Of a stretch of DNA of 64,000 bases, positions 28,689 to 37,525 are shown one piece after another. The notes under the pieces are model-generated. The model did not search any database, was not told the DNA's origin, and saw only the letters and a program-made list of their open reading frames with translations. Within the stretch, counting starts at the first letter, position 1. Each line of letters opens with the position of its first letter. This DNA is from Alphaproteobacteria bacterium (GTDB lineage: Bacteria > Pseudomonadota > Alphaproteobacteria > Rhodobacterales > Rhodobacteraceae), in the NCBI GenBank assembly GCA_030431485.1, contig JAUIIR010000002.1:1-64000 (forward strand), given 5' to 3'. The translations under genes were made by a program, and so were the position numbers.

Positions 28689-29338
28689 GTTTGGAGGCAC
28701 TTGGCACAGCGGCGCGGTCAGTCGGGCTGGCAGTGCGAGGTGCCCTGCATCCAGAGCCGTCGGACATTTTTCCCGAGAGAACACGAACACTTGTTCTGCT
28801 TGGTCCGGACGAGCCTGATTTCTGGGAGATCTTCACGAGTTCTTCGGAATATGGGGATGGTGAGCAGCATCCTCTGGATCGTTGGTCCAAACGGGTTGTG
28901 GCATCCCTTGCTGAACCGCTGCATGGCACAGCGCTTTTTCCATACGACGGACCGCCCTATGCCCCGTTTTTACAATGGGCGGAGCAGAGCCTCGAAAGCT
29001 GGCCATCGCCGGTTGGATTGTTGGTGCACAAGACCGCCGGCTTGTTCATCAGTTTTCGCACAGCCCTTGCCCTTCCCCAAAGGCTAGAGCTTCCGCCTCT
29101 CGGCGAAAGCCCTTGCAAGACCTGTGAAACACGCCCCTGCGAAACCGCTTGCCCGGTCGGCGCCTTAGCACCTGCTCAGGACTATGATGTCCCAGCATGT
29201 ACCGCGCATCTCAGGTCACCTGACGGTACAAAATGTCGAAATGGATGCCTTGTGCGGCGCGCCTGCCCAATATCAAAGACGTTTGGGCGACTCCCTGAAC
29301 AATCCGCTTTCCACATGCGCGCGTTTTTGGGAGAGTGA
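28685..29338 (+). CDS. Ferredoxin-like 4Fe-4S protein (QueG C-terminal-like)
   Basis: A 217-residue protein with a C-terminal double-cluster motif: [18 protein letters not shown] (about residues 142-159), then later Cys at PACTAH, KCRNGC and RRACPISK. The arrangement resembles the ferredoxin half of epoxyqueuosine reductase, but the N-terminal half lacks its catalytic and cobalamin-binding parts. It is coupled to argB by a 4-bp overlap. The redox partner is unknown. Confidence 0.75.
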   Translation: MSLEALGTAARSVGLAVRGALHPEPSDIFPERTRTLVLLGPDEPDFWEIFTSSSEYGDGEQHPLDRWSKRVVASLAEPLHGTALFPYDGPPYAPFLQWAEQSLESWPSPVGLLVHKTAGLFISFRTALALPQRLELPPLGESPCKTCETRPCETACPVGALAPAQDYDVPACTAHLRSPDGTKCRNGCLVRRACPISKTFGRLPEQSAFHMRAFLGE

Positions 29339-29365
29339 CGCATAGCCAACGAAAGGTGGGAACCT

Positions 29366-29875
29366 TTGAAACGACTGATCCTAATGCGTCATGCCAAATC
29401 GGATTGGTCAACATCTGGGGATGATCACAGTCGACCGCTGAACACACGGGGCCGACACAGCGCGCCGGCGATGGGTCGTTGGATGAAACGCATTGGTTGG
29501 CTGCCCGACGAAGTGCTGTGTTCCACAGCAGCGCGAACCCGTCAGACGCTGGACCTTCTGGAGCTGCCGCCGACCCCTACCCGGTTTGAGCGTAGCTTGT
29601 ACCTTGCCGATGAAGACCAGATCCTCGACATGCTCCGAACAGCGTCCGCACAAACCGTTCTGCTGTTGGGCCACAATTACGGGATTGCAGAATGCGCCCA
29701 AGAGCTTGTTGAGCGTTGGCCAGAACATCCGCGTTTTGAGGATTATCCCACATGCGCTACAACGCTGATCGAGTTTGATGTGAGCCAATGGGAAGAAATT
29801 GAAAAAAGCCTGGGGCGCTGCGTGGACTTTGCAGTGCCGCGGGAAGTCCTTGCAACAGAGCAGCCGGACCACTGA
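29366..29875 (+). CDS. SixA-like histidine phosphatase
   Basis: A 169-residue member of the histidine phosphatase superfamily. The catalytic RH motif is in LILMRHAKSDWS, a second conserved Arg lies in CSTAARTRQT, and the second His in LLLGHNYGI. The length matches the SixA branch, which removes phosphate from histidine phosphotransfer domains. The start is a TTG at 29366 preceded by AAGGTGGG at proper spacing; the first ATG (seventh codon) would delete the first beta-strand. Confidence 0.88.
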   Translation: MKRLILMRHAKSDWSTSGDDHSRPLNTRGRHSAPAMGRWMKRIGWLPDEVLCSTAARTRQTLDLLELPPTPTRFERSLYLADEDQILDMLRTASAQTVLLLGHNYGIAECAQELVERWPEHPRFEDYPTCATTLIEFDVSQWEEIEKSLGRCVDFAVPREVLATEQPDH

Positions 29876-29895
29876 CCCCTTTCAGTCAAATAAAA

Positions 29896-29919
29896 AACGC
29901 CCCGGATTTCCGGGGCGTT
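29896..29919 (-). terminator. Rho-independent terminator of the aap operon
   Basis: AACGCCCCGG-ATTT-CCGGGGCGTT is a perfect 10-bp stem with a 4-base loop. On the minus strand it is followed by a T-rich run (TTTTTATTT), 22 bp past the aapP stop. It may also slow plus-strand transcription from the SixA-like gene. Confidence 0.88.
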
Positions 29920-29941
29920 CTGACAGGTAATCGCGCTGATA

Positions 29942-30715
29942 TCAGTGTCCGAGGATCTGGCTCAGGAACAGTTTGGTCCGTTCGTTCTGTGGATTGTTAA
30001 AGAACTCTTCGGGTTCGTTCTGTTCCACGATCTGACCGGCGTCCATAAAGATCACGCGGTTCGCGACCTGGCGGGCAAAGCCCATCTCGTGTGTCACGCA
30101 GAGCATGGTCATGCCCTCTTCCGCGAGGCTCACCATCGTATCGAGCACCTCTTTGATCATTTCCGGGTCAAGCGCCGACGTCGGTTCGTCGAACAGCATA
30201 ATGCGTGGACGCATGCACAGCGAGCGGGCAATCGCCACACGTTGCTGCTGACCACCGGAAAGCTGCCCGGGATACTTGTTGGCCTGTTCGGGGATCTTGA
30301 CCTTTTCAAGGAAGTGCATCGCGGTTTCCTCTGCTTCACGCTTGGGAATTTTACGCACCCAGATCGGGGCCAACGTGCAGTTTTCCAGAATGGTCAGATG
30401 CGGGAAAAGGTTGAAGTGCTGGAACACCATGCCAACCTCGGAACGGATGGTGTCGATGTTCTTGATGTCCGACGACAGCAAAGTGCCATCGACGGTAATC
30501 GACCCTTTCTGGTGCTCTTCCAGAGCGTTGATGCAGCGGATCAGCGTCGATTTGCCCGATCCAGAAGGACCGGCGATGACAATGCGTTCGCCGCGGTACA
30601 CCGTCAGATCGATGTCCCTCAAAACATGAAATGACCCATACCACTTGTTCATGCTCTGGATCTGGATTGCCACCTCATCCGAGACAGCCATTTGTGCATT
30701 TGCAGTTTCAGCCAT
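29942..30715 (-). CDS. aapP: General L-amino acid ABC transporter ATP-binding protein
   Basis: A 257-residue ABC ATPase with Walker [10 protein letters not shown], signature [15 protein letters not shown], Walker [16 protein letters not shown] and the switch His in [12 protein letters not shown]. These are typical of the polar amino acid (GlnQ/AapP/BztD) group. It is the last gene of the four-gene operon and energises uptake by the AapQ-AapM channel. Confidence 0.95.
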   Translation of the reverse strand: MAETANAQMAVSDEVAIQIQSMNKWYGSFHVLRDIDLTVYRGERIVIAGPSGSGKSTLIRCINALEEHQKGSITVDGTLLSSDIKNIDTIRSEVGMVFQHFNLFPHLTILENCTLAPIWVRKIPKREAEETAMHFLEKVKIPEQANKYPGQLSGGQQQRVAIARSLCMRPRIMLFDEPTSALDPEMIKEVLDTMVSLAEEGMTMLCVTHEMGFARQVANRVIFMDAGQIVEQNEPEEFFNNPQNERTKLFLSQILGH

Positions 30716-30763
30716 GGATTGGCCTCCTGTTTATGACCCTTGTCGCTTGGGCGATCTAAGGGC

Positions 30764-32059
30764 TTATCGATGATCGGTGGCGAGCTGTCGTTCGAGCCAC
30801 TGTGAATATTTCGAGATGCTGAAGCAGACGATGAAGAACAAGAAGACCGCAAAACCCCAGAGTTCCCAATAAACGCCGTTCCACTCGGTCGATGCGAGAA
30901 TTGGCCCACGGATCATGCCCACAAGGTCAAACATTGAAATCACCGATACCAGCGTCGTGTCTTTGAACAACCCAACCGCCACGTTCACGATTCCGGGAAT
31001 CGAAATCTTAAGAGCTTGCGGCATGATGATCAGGCGGGTCGCCTGTGCGTAATCCAGTCCCAGGCTGTCCGCTGCTTCGTACTGACCGCGCGGAAGCGCC
31101 GCGAGACCACCCCGGATCACCTCAGCGATATATGCAGCCGAGAACATGGTGATCATGATGATCACGCGCAGCACAAGGTCTATATTCGAACCTGGCGGGA
31201 AGAAGTAAGCCAGCACCACGTTTGCCACGAACAGCAATGTAATCAACGGCACGCCCCGGATGAACTCGATGAAGATCACGCAGATCCACTTGATAATCGG
31301 CATGGAGGATTGCCGTCCAAGGGCGAGCAGGATGCCCAGCGGCAAGGACAACGACACGCATACAGTGCCGAGGATCATGTTCAGCATGAAGCCGCCCAGA
31401 TCACGTGACTGAACCGCCTGCAGCGCCAGTGCATCCGGCAAGGACGCCGGGATGATCCCGCCCGCCCAGATTACGACGATGGCCGCAACAAGCCCCGCCA
31501 GCATGCCCATCGCAAAGCTCTGGCGTTCGAACTGCTTGAACGCGAAGTAGCCAGCGATCAATCCGGCGAGGATCATCAGCGGCGCAAGCAGCGTGCCGCC
31601 CCAGATCAGCCAGTAGGCAACGAAAGGGTAAATCCCGGTAAAGACCAACAATTGCCGCGGCGCTTTAGGGTACAGAACCGGGGCAATCGCCACGATCAAC
31701 AGGACAAACGCCAATGTTGGACGCCAGTAGGCTTCTGGCGGATAAGTAAAACCAAACAACAACTGATTCCAGCGTTCCGTCAGAACCGAGAAACACGCCC
31801 CCGTCATACCGTCCAGCATCTCGCGGCATTCCGCCAAAGAACTGGTGGTCCAGATGCCATTGGCGAACCAAGGATATGCTCCGGTCACGATCTTGAAAAT
31901 GAAGTAGAGCGCCACGATAGTCAGGATCGAGTTGAACCAGCCTTTGAACAGGTTCTCCCGCATCCACTTGATAACACCGGCCTCGGAGGCGGGTGGCGGC
32001 TGCTCGGGCAACATGGTGTCGCGGACGAAGGCAACGGTCTGTGCATGTGTATCTGACAT
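30764..32059 (-). CDS. aapM: General L-amino acid ABC transporter permease
   Basis: A 431-residue inner-membrane protein with eight or more predicted helices. The C-terminal ABC-permease domain carries the EAA-type loop QYEAADSLGLDYAQATRLIIMPQAL. The long N-terminal extension is typical of AapM/BztC as opposed to short GlnP-type permeases. It is separated from aapQ by one base, so the two are co-translated. Confidence 0.94.
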   Translation of the reverse strand: MSDTHAQTVAFVRDTMLPEQPPPASEAGVIKWMRENLFKGWFNSILTIVALYFIFKIVTGAYPWFANGIWTTSSLAECREMLDGMTGACFSVLTERWNQLLFGFTYPPEAYWRPTLAFVLLIVAIAPVLYPKAPRQLLVFTGIYPFVAYWLIWGGTLLAPLMILAGLIAGYFAFKQFERQSFAMGMLAGLVAAIVVIWAGGIIPASLPDALALQAVQSRDLGGFMLNMILGTVCVSLSLPLGILLALGRQSSMPIIKWICVIFIEFIRGVPLITLLFVANVVLAYFFPPGSNIDLVLRVIIMITMFSAAYIAEVIRGGLAALPRGQYEAADSLGLDYAQATRLIIMPQALKISIPGIVNVAVGLFKDTTLVSVISMFDLVGMIRGPILASTEWNGVYWELWGFAVFLFFIVCFSISKYSQWLERQLATDHR

Positions 32060-32060
32060 C

Positions 32061-33275
32061 TCAGCGCTCCTTCAGCTTAACAGCATTGTTGTAGACGTTC
32101 ATGATCGCCGAGATCGCGAGCGAGATGGCGAGGTAGAACAGCATGAGCAGAAAGATCGCCTCAATGGCGCGGCCGGTCTGGTTGAGCGTGATGCCGCCCA
32201 GCGTGCCGGTCAGGTCCATGTAGCCGACCGCAATTGCCAGTGAGGAGTTCTTGGTCAGGTTCAGGTACTGAGAAATCAGCGGCGGAATGATCACTCGAAG
32301 TGCTTGGGGAAGGACTACGAGGTTCATGATACGACCCGGACGCAAGCCAAGAGAGGCCGCCGCTTCGGTCTGACCTTTGCTGACAGCAAGAATACCTGCA
32401 CGAACGTTTTCCGCGATAAAGGCGGCAGTGTAGATCGACAGAGCGAACCAGAGCGCAATCAGTGAGTTGCGCATAAAGATCCCGCCCTGGAAATTGAAGC
32501 CTCGGAGTTCAGGGTATTCCAGCGTGATCGGCCGTCCGAAGATAAAATAGGCGATGATCGCTGGAATGAAGAAAATAGCGACCGACGGCCAGAAGGTGGG
32601 GATCAGTTGCCCGCGTTCGTACAACGCTTTCTTCGCATAGTTGCGGAAGGCAAAAATGCCTGCAATCGATGCAAGGAAAACAGCAATGACTGCGCCAGAG
32701 CCCGGTCCAAAGATGGGAGCCGGCGAATAGAAACCACGACCGGTGAACGCAAAGGCATTCAGGAACATCGTCGCTTCGGGATCGTCTCCGCGGAAATCGC
32801 GTGGCTGCGGCAACACGGCGATGAACACCGCCATAATGATCAGGATCCAGATCAGAACCGGGACGTTTCGGAAGATTTCGACGTAGACCGACATCAACTG
32901 GCGGACCAGCCAGTTGTCACTCAAACGAAGCACACCGACGACCACACCAATGACCGTCGCCATCAAACACCCGAGAAATGCGACCAGCAGAGTGTTGAGA
33001 ACACCGACCAGAGACGCCTGCCAATGCGTGGATTGGCTTGTGTATGGAATGAGCGTTTGATTGATGTCGTATCCGGCTGGCTCACCAAGGAACTGGTAAG
33101 AGATGTTCAATCCGGCAGCTTGCAGATTTGCCAGCAGGTTATAACCCAAGTAGGCAAATGCCAGAATGAGCAGGATCAGCGCGATGAATTGAAACGTGTA
33201 GGACCGGTATCGCGTGTCGTTGATCAGCATAGATAGCTGAAACGACCCCGAAGGTGGGTCTGAAATCGTGGACAT
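32061..33275 (-). CDS. aapQ: General L-amino acid ABC transporter permease
   Basis: A 404-residue partner permease. The EAA loop reads TEAAASLGLRPGRIMNLVVL followed by PQALRVIIPP, and the preceding PVLIWILI segment is the usual permease helix. Like AapM it carries extra helices between the first helix and the conserved domain (BztB-like). It forms the heterodimeric channel. Confidence 0.94.
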   Translation of the reverse strand: MSTISDPPSGSFQLSMLINDTRYRSYTFQFIALILLILAFAYLGYNLLANLQAAGLNISYQFLGEPAGYDINQTLIPYTSQSTHWQASLVGVLNTLLVAFLGCLMATVIGVVVGVLRLSDNWLVRQLMSVYVEIFRNVPVLIWILIIMAVFIAVLPQPRDFRGDDPEATMFLNAFAFTGRGFYSPAPIFGPGSGAVIAVFLASIAGIFAFRNYAKKALYERGQLIPTFWPSVAIFFIPAIIAYFIFGRPITLEYPELRGFNFQGGIFMRNSLIALWFALSIYTAAFIAENVRAGILAVSKGQTEAAASLGLRPGRIMNLVVLPQALRVIIPPLISQYLNLTKNSSLAIAVGYMDLTGTLGGITLNQTGRAIEAIFLLMLFYLAISLAISAIMNVYNNAVKLKER

Positions 33276-33360
33276 TTTGTTATCCCTGTTCTTCCGGAGC
33301 CTTGTGGCGGCGCTTGTCGCGCTCTGATGCCGTCTCCGAAGGCTTTTTCTTGAATTTGAA

Positions 33361-33388
33361 AAAGGGCGCGGAGTGATCCGCGCCCTTT
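33361..33388 (-). terminator. Attenuator-type hairpin between aapJ and aapQ
   Basis: AAAGGGCGCGGA and TCCGCGCCCTTT form a perfect 12-bp stem with a GTGA/TCAC loop, and T residues follow on the minus strand. Lying 15 bp after the binding-protein gene, it probably lets most transcripts end there, so that AapJ is made in excess over the membrane parts. That role is inferred from the usual layout of binding-protein operons. Confidence 0.75.
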
Positions 33389-33402
33389 TCCGAGGTCAGG
33401 TT

Positions 33403-34422
33403 TTAGCGGAAGGGCGGGCTGTAGAGCAGGCCGCCTTCGGTCCACTGCGCGTTCAGACCGCGTGCCAGACCGATCGGTGTGTTCTCACCGATGTTCTTTT
33501 CGAACAACTCGCCATAGTTGCCGCCAGCCATGATGGCCTTCTTGGCCCAGTCAGCCTCAAGACCCAGCATTTCGCCCAGCGTACCTTCGGTACCCAGCAG
33601 GCGGTTGATTTCTGGGTTGGACCCTGCGGATGCCGACATTTCAGCAACGTTTGCCGATGTGACACCCAGTTCTTCCGCCGCGATCAGCGCGTTCAGAGTC
33701 CAGCGGACAATGTCGCCCCACTGGTTATCACCGTGGCGCACGAGCGGACCAAGCGGCTCTTTCGAAATGATTTCCGGCAGAACGACGTGCTCGGACGGAT
33801 TTTCGAATGCTGCACGTGTTGCAGCAAGACCGGATGCGTCCGTTGTGTAAACGTCGCACGCGCCTTCAAGATACAGCGGCTGTGCTTCCGCATTGGTTTC
33901 GATCGGAACCGGCTCATAGCTGATGTTGTTGGCACGGAAGAAATCGGCCAGGTTCAGCTCGGTCGTGGTGCCGGTCTGGATGCAGACAGTCGCACCATCA
34001 AGCTCTTTTGCGGAGGACACGCCCAGTTCTTTCGGGACCATGAAGCCCTGACCGTCGTAGTAGTTGATGCCGACGAATTCAAAACCAAGGTCAACGTCGC
34101 GCGAGAACGTCCAAGTGGTGTTCCGTGCGAGCATGTCAATCTCACCGGAGGCGAGTGCTGTGAAGCGTGTCTTACCTGTGGTCGGAACGAACTCGACCGC
34201 GGTCGGGTCGCCAAGAACGGCTGCGGCAACGGCACGGCAGACGCCTACGTCAAAGCCTTCCCATTCGCCATTCGCGTTCGGCGCTGCAAAACCGACGAGA
34301 CCTGTTGTCACGCCGCAGTTCAGCTTGCCGCGTGCTTTCACGTCGTCAAGCGTGGCGGCGGACGCAACACCAGCCGAAAGGCCGGCAACGGTCATCGCGC
34401 CAAGAATTGCAAGTTTTTTCAT
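33403..34422 (-). CDS. aapJ: General L-amino acid ABC transporter substrate-binding protein
   Basis: A 339-residue periplasmic binding protein with a Sec signal peptide (MKKLAILGAMTVAGLSAGVA, cleavage after ASA). It has the SBP family 3 start (LDDVKARGKLNCGVTTGLVG) and the later GATVCIQTGTTTELNLADFF segment. The closest recalled families are AapJ and BztA, which bind a broad set of acidic and neutral L-amino acids. The 179 bp upstream to the ATP12 gene should contain the operon promoter. Confidence 0.94.
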   Translation of the reverse strand: MKKLAILGAMTVAGLSAGVASAATLDDVKARGKLNCGVTTGLVGFAAPNANGEWEGFDVGVCRAVAAAVLGDPTAVEFVPTTGKTRFTALASGEIDMLARNTTWTFSRDVDLGFEFVGINYYDGQGFMVPKELGVSSAKELDGATVCIQTGTTTELNLADFFRANNISYEPVPIETNAEAQPLYLEGACDVYTTDASGLAATRAAFENPSEHVVLPEIISKEPLGPLVRHGDNQWGDIVRWTLNALIAAEELGVTSANVAEMSASAGSNPEINRLLGTEGTLGEMLGLEADWAKKAIMAGGNYGELFEKNIGENTPIGLARGLNAQWTEGGLLYSPPFR

Positions 34423-34601
34423 GTTTACCTCTTCCTGTTTCCCCGCGCGTGTCAGCGCAGTTTTTTGACGAGCTCAAGAATGGCTCATACGACGAAAGTA
34501 GGGAACCCTACCATCAATCGCACCGATTTTGCGGGGATTCATCGCCAGAGGTCAAGGCGCGCAGCCCATTTTTTGATCACAAGCGCGCGGTTTACCCTGC
34601 G

Positions 34602-35324
34602 TCAGGCGTCAGATTGCCCGTTGAGCAATCGCATAAAATCGAAGGCGTGCAAAAAGGCGGCTTCCTTGTGCTTTGCCATCTCGCTCGCTTCTTCGTCCTC
34701 GCCCCACTGTTCCTGTTGCCAGTCTTCATCAACACGGGATGCCGCCCAAAGCTCTTCGATCGGATGAGCACCGGACTTCGCGGCAAAGCCGATGATAAGC
34801 GACCCGCTGATCGCAACAAGATCGTGAAAAGCAGCCAATTCGAAAGCATTCATCGCTCTGACGCGCCCTCGCAATTCCGAGATCGCCATAGGATCCTGCG
34901 GTGCGTGCATAACACCGACACGCGGTTCCAGTTTTACGTTCAGTTCACGCTCAGCCCAATCAAGCAACGGATTCCAAACCAAATTCTGACGTTCAATAAG
35001 CGCATCAGGTGCGTCGGCACGGTAGCAAAGAAGGTCGCTATCACCGTATTCGGCCAGCATGTCGGCAACCTCCAAAAGCTGCAGAGCGACCTTGTCGATG
35101 GCTGCATTCGCAGTTTTGGTAAAGGGCATTGTGCGGGGATCGATTCTGTCCCCTTGAGCAGCAAACTCGGCCGCGATCTTTTCTGCAATCGCCCGGCTTG
35201 GCACCTCAAGCATGGCTTTGGCCGGAGTACGAACAGGACGGCCATCCAGCACCACAGAAAAACCGGTTTCGGTTTCCTCTACATCGGACGATGTCCAAAA
35301 ACGTTTTGGGGCCCATTCATTCAT
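34602..35324 (-). CDS. ATP12-family F1-ATPase assembly chaperone
   Basis: A 240-residue protein of the ATP12 family, found in mitochondria and alphaproteobacteria, which helps assemble the F1 alpha subunit. Recognisable parts are KRFWTSSDVEETETGFSVVL, then GRPVRTPAKAMLEVPS, then DPRTMPFTKTANAAIDKV. Its start overlaps the HAD gene stop by 4 bp in a compact minus-strand run with rluC and crcB. Confidence 0.9.
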   Translation of the reverse strand: MNEWAPKRFWTSSDVEETETGFSVVLDGRPVRTPAKAMLEVPSRAIAEKIAAEFAAQGDRIDPRTMPFTKTANAAIDKVALQLLEVADMLAEYGDSDLLCYRADAPDALIERQNLVWNPLLDWAERELNVKLEPRVGVMHAPQDPMAISELRGRVRAMNAFELAAFHDLVAISGSLIIGFAAKSGAHPIEELWAASRVDEDWQQEQWGEDEEASEMAKHKEAAFLHAFDFMRLLNGQSDA

Positions 35325-36004
35325 GCGAGTTCCTCAATCCAGGCATTCAGCGTGCACATCAATTCATCGGCCGTTTCCACGATCTGGTCCGCACCTGCAA
35401 GATACTCATGCGGATGGTTGCCCCAGGTCACGCCAATAGTTCCAACCCCAGCCGACTTGCCCATCTGAATGTCATAGCTTGTGTCTCCGATCATCACTGT
35501 GTGGGTCGGTAACACTCCAGTTTCAGAAAGGGCCGCATGGACCATGGAAGGATGCGGTTTCGACGGATGTGTGTCGGCAACCTGCGTTGACTCGAAATGG
35601 TGTTCCAACCCGTGCTGCGCGATTATCCGGTCGAGACCACGCCGCGACATGCCGGTCGCCGTTGCCAGAAGTGTGAAATCGTCGCGGTGCAGCGTGTCCA
35701 GAACCTTTCGAATTCCGGGGTAGAGGATCACCTTTGCGTCCGGACCGGCAGCCATATGCTGCGCGAGAGACTTCGATCGGTATTGATCGGCCAGCGCGGC
35801 GTGGACGTCTGACGACTGTTCCGGCACCAACTGGGCCATGTACTCGGGCAAAGACAAGCCAACCCCGTGGAGAACAGCTTCGCGGGTTGGTGCCTCAAGC
35901 CCAAGTTCCAAGAAAGCGCTTTGCATCGCCTCCACGATATGAGCTCGGCTGTCGACCAGCGTTCCATCTACATCAAAAACCACCAGCCGAAGTGGCTCGG
36001 ACAT
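35321..36004 (-). CDS. HAD-superfamily hydrolase, phosphoglycolate phosphatase-like
   Basis: A 227-residue protein starting MSEPLRLVVFDVDGTLVDSR (motif I, with the nucleophile Asp in DVDGT), motif II LLATATGMS, motif III Lys in DTHPSKPHPSMV, and motif IV MIGDTSYDIQMG. A helical cap lies between motifs I and II. The start at 36004 shares one base with the rluC stop (TAATG). The substrate is not determined by sequence alone. Confidence 0.9.
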   Translation of the reverse strand: MSEPLRLVVFDVDGTLVDSRAHIVEAMQSAFLELGLEAPTREAVLHGVGLSLPEYMAQLVPEQSSDVHAALADQYRSKSLAQHMAAGPDAKVILYPGIRKVLDTLHRDDFTLLATATGMSRRGLDRIIAQHGLEHHFESTQVADTHPSKPHPSMVHAALSETGVLPTHTVMIGDTSYDIQMGKSAGVGTIGVTWGNHPHEYLAGADQIVETADELMCTLNAWIEELA

Positions 36005-37047
36005 TATTCCAAATCCTCGAACGGATCGGCCGGTACGTCGCGCGGATCCCACTGCAGAAATTCCCAGGTCCGCTCCATATGTTCTGGCAGGGGCGCGGTC
36101 ACTGTAAGCTTGGAGCCGGTGACCGGATGCCGAAACGAGATAGAGCGCGCGTGCAGGTGCAGTTTCCGACTGATCGCCCCCCCCAGCATAGCGCCCCAAC
36201 CGTCACCTAGGTTTTCCTGACCAGAGCCACCGTATTTTCCATCGCCGATGATCGGGTGTCCGAGTTCCGCCATATGCGCACGCAGCTGATGGGTGCGACC
36301 TGTCACCGGGACCATCGCAACCCAAGCGGCTCGTTTCGCCAGTGCGCTGAGCACCGCATAATCCGTGGTTGCGTGTTTCGCACCTTCGGTAGTCGCCACG
36401 TCGCGCGGGTGCACGGCACGCATCTTTTCGTTTTCACCGCCAGCCCCGTGGCCGGGTGCTTTGACCAAACCGAATTTGATAGTGCCCATTTGCGGCGCAG
36501 GCACACCCGCTACGGCGGCCCAGTAGATCTTGCGCGTTTCGCGGGCCCTGAACGCTTCGGTCAAGGCTCCGGCAACCGCCCGCGTCCGTGCCAACAGCAA
36601 TACGCCAGACGTGTCTTTGTCCAATCGATGCACCAGACGCGGCTTTTCCTCATACCCAAACGTCAATGCTTCCGAGAGCCCATCGACATGACGGATTTGT
36701 TTGCTTCCCCCTTGCGTCGGCAGCCCCGGCGGCTTGTTGAGCGCAATGATGTGATCGTCTTTGTAAAGGACCAGCGATTTCATCATCGCCGCATCCTTGT
36801 CAGAAACATTCGGTTTTGGACGGGATTGAACCTCGCCCGGTGCAGGAAGCGGCGGGATACGCACCTCCTGCCCCGTGGATATCCGCGTGTTCGCTTTGAC
36901 CCGCCCGCCATCGACACGCAGTTCACCCTTGCGGCACATCTTTTCAATGCGCCCTTGGCCAAGATGCGGAAACAGACGTTTCAACCAGCGATCCAGGCGT
37001 TGGTCCGCGTCTCCAGGTCCGACAGTGATGATCTGAACCTGGCTCAT
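36004..37047 (-). CDS. rluC: RluC/RluD-family 23S rRNA pseudouridine synthase
   Basis: A 347-residue enzyme with an N-terminal S4 RNA-binding domain (RLDRWLKRLFPHLGQGRIEK) and the RluA-family catalytic block LVHRLDKDTSGVLLLAR containing the catalytic Asp, then VTGRTHQLRAHMAELGHPII. RluC is the closest match in length and layout, but which uridines it modifies is inferred. It is coupled to crcB (4-bp overlap) and to the HAD gene. Confidence 0.9.
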   Translation of the reverse strand: MSQVQIITVGPGDADQRLDRWLKRLFPHLGQGRIEKMCRKGELRVDGGRVKANTRISTGQEVRIPPLPAPGEVQSRPKPNVSDKDAAMMKSLVLYKDDHIIALNKPPGLPTQGGSKQIRHVDGLSEALTFGYEEKPRLVHRLDKDTSGVLLLARTRAVAGALTEAFRARETRKIYWAAVAGVPAPQMGTIKFGLVKAPGHGAGGENEKMRAVHPRDVATTEGAKHATTDYAVLSALAKRAAWVAMVPVTGRTHQLRAHMAELGHPIIGDGKYGGSGQENLGDGWGAMLGGAISRKLHLHARSISFRHPVTGSKLTVTAPLPEHMERTWEFLQWDPRDVPADPFEDLE

Positions 37048-37424
37048 GCAAACACACTCCGTGCCACGAAAAGGCCCAGTGCCAATCCGGCAACCGATAG
37101 GACCACCGACAGAGTAATATACAGCATCGCCGATCCAATCTGCCCCCGTTCTATCAATGTAACTGTTTCCAGCGAAAACGTCGAAAAGGTTGTGAAACCG
37201 CCCAGCATACCCGTCATCACCAAAGGCGAAAGATGCGTCAGACCGCGATGTGCAGCCGCCACAACGAAGACGCCCATCAGAAACGACCCAAGGATGTTCA
37301 CGGTCATGATGGCGACCGGAAACTCGGTCTGGCCGACAAGGCGCACAATACTGACTCCGGACAAATACCGAAGTGACGCGCCAATAGCACCGCCCACAGC
37401 AACAAGAGACAGGGTGTTCAACAT
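37044..37424 (-). CDS. crcB: Fluoride exporter CrcB/Fluc
   Basis: A 126-residue protein with four membrane helices and the family signatures GGAIGASLRYL, VNILGSFLMGV and GMLGGFTTFSTFSLE (pore phenylalanines and sodium-site region). It forms dual-topology dimeric fluoride channels. The ATG at 37424 is chosen over a GTG at 37445. I looked for the crcB (fluoride) riboswitch upstream and did not recognise one. Confidence 0.93.
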   Translation of the reverse strand: MLNTLSLVAVGGAIGASLRYLSGVSIVRLVGQTEFPVAIMTVNILGSFLMGVFVVAAAHRGLTHLSPLVMTGMLGGFTTFSTFSLETVTLIERGQIGSAMLYITLSVVLSVAGLALGLFVARSVFA

Positions 37425-37525
37425 AACGGCTCTGTCGCGCGGCACCTATGAGATGTCAAGCAAAGCCCATTGCGCTTTGCCACTTCCACTCTACTCTTCA
37501 AGAAAGAGAATTTGAAGGAGCCGAC

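Noticed and set aside
33373-35468. Two long plus-strand frames (464 and 433 codons) across aapJ and the ATP12 gene
   Set aside because: Both cross real minus-strand genes and the intergenic hairpin, and show no recognisable protein features.
37446-37525. Fluoride riboswitch upstream of crcB
   Set aside because: The short divergent region does not show the conserved crcB-motif pseudoknot sequence as I know it.
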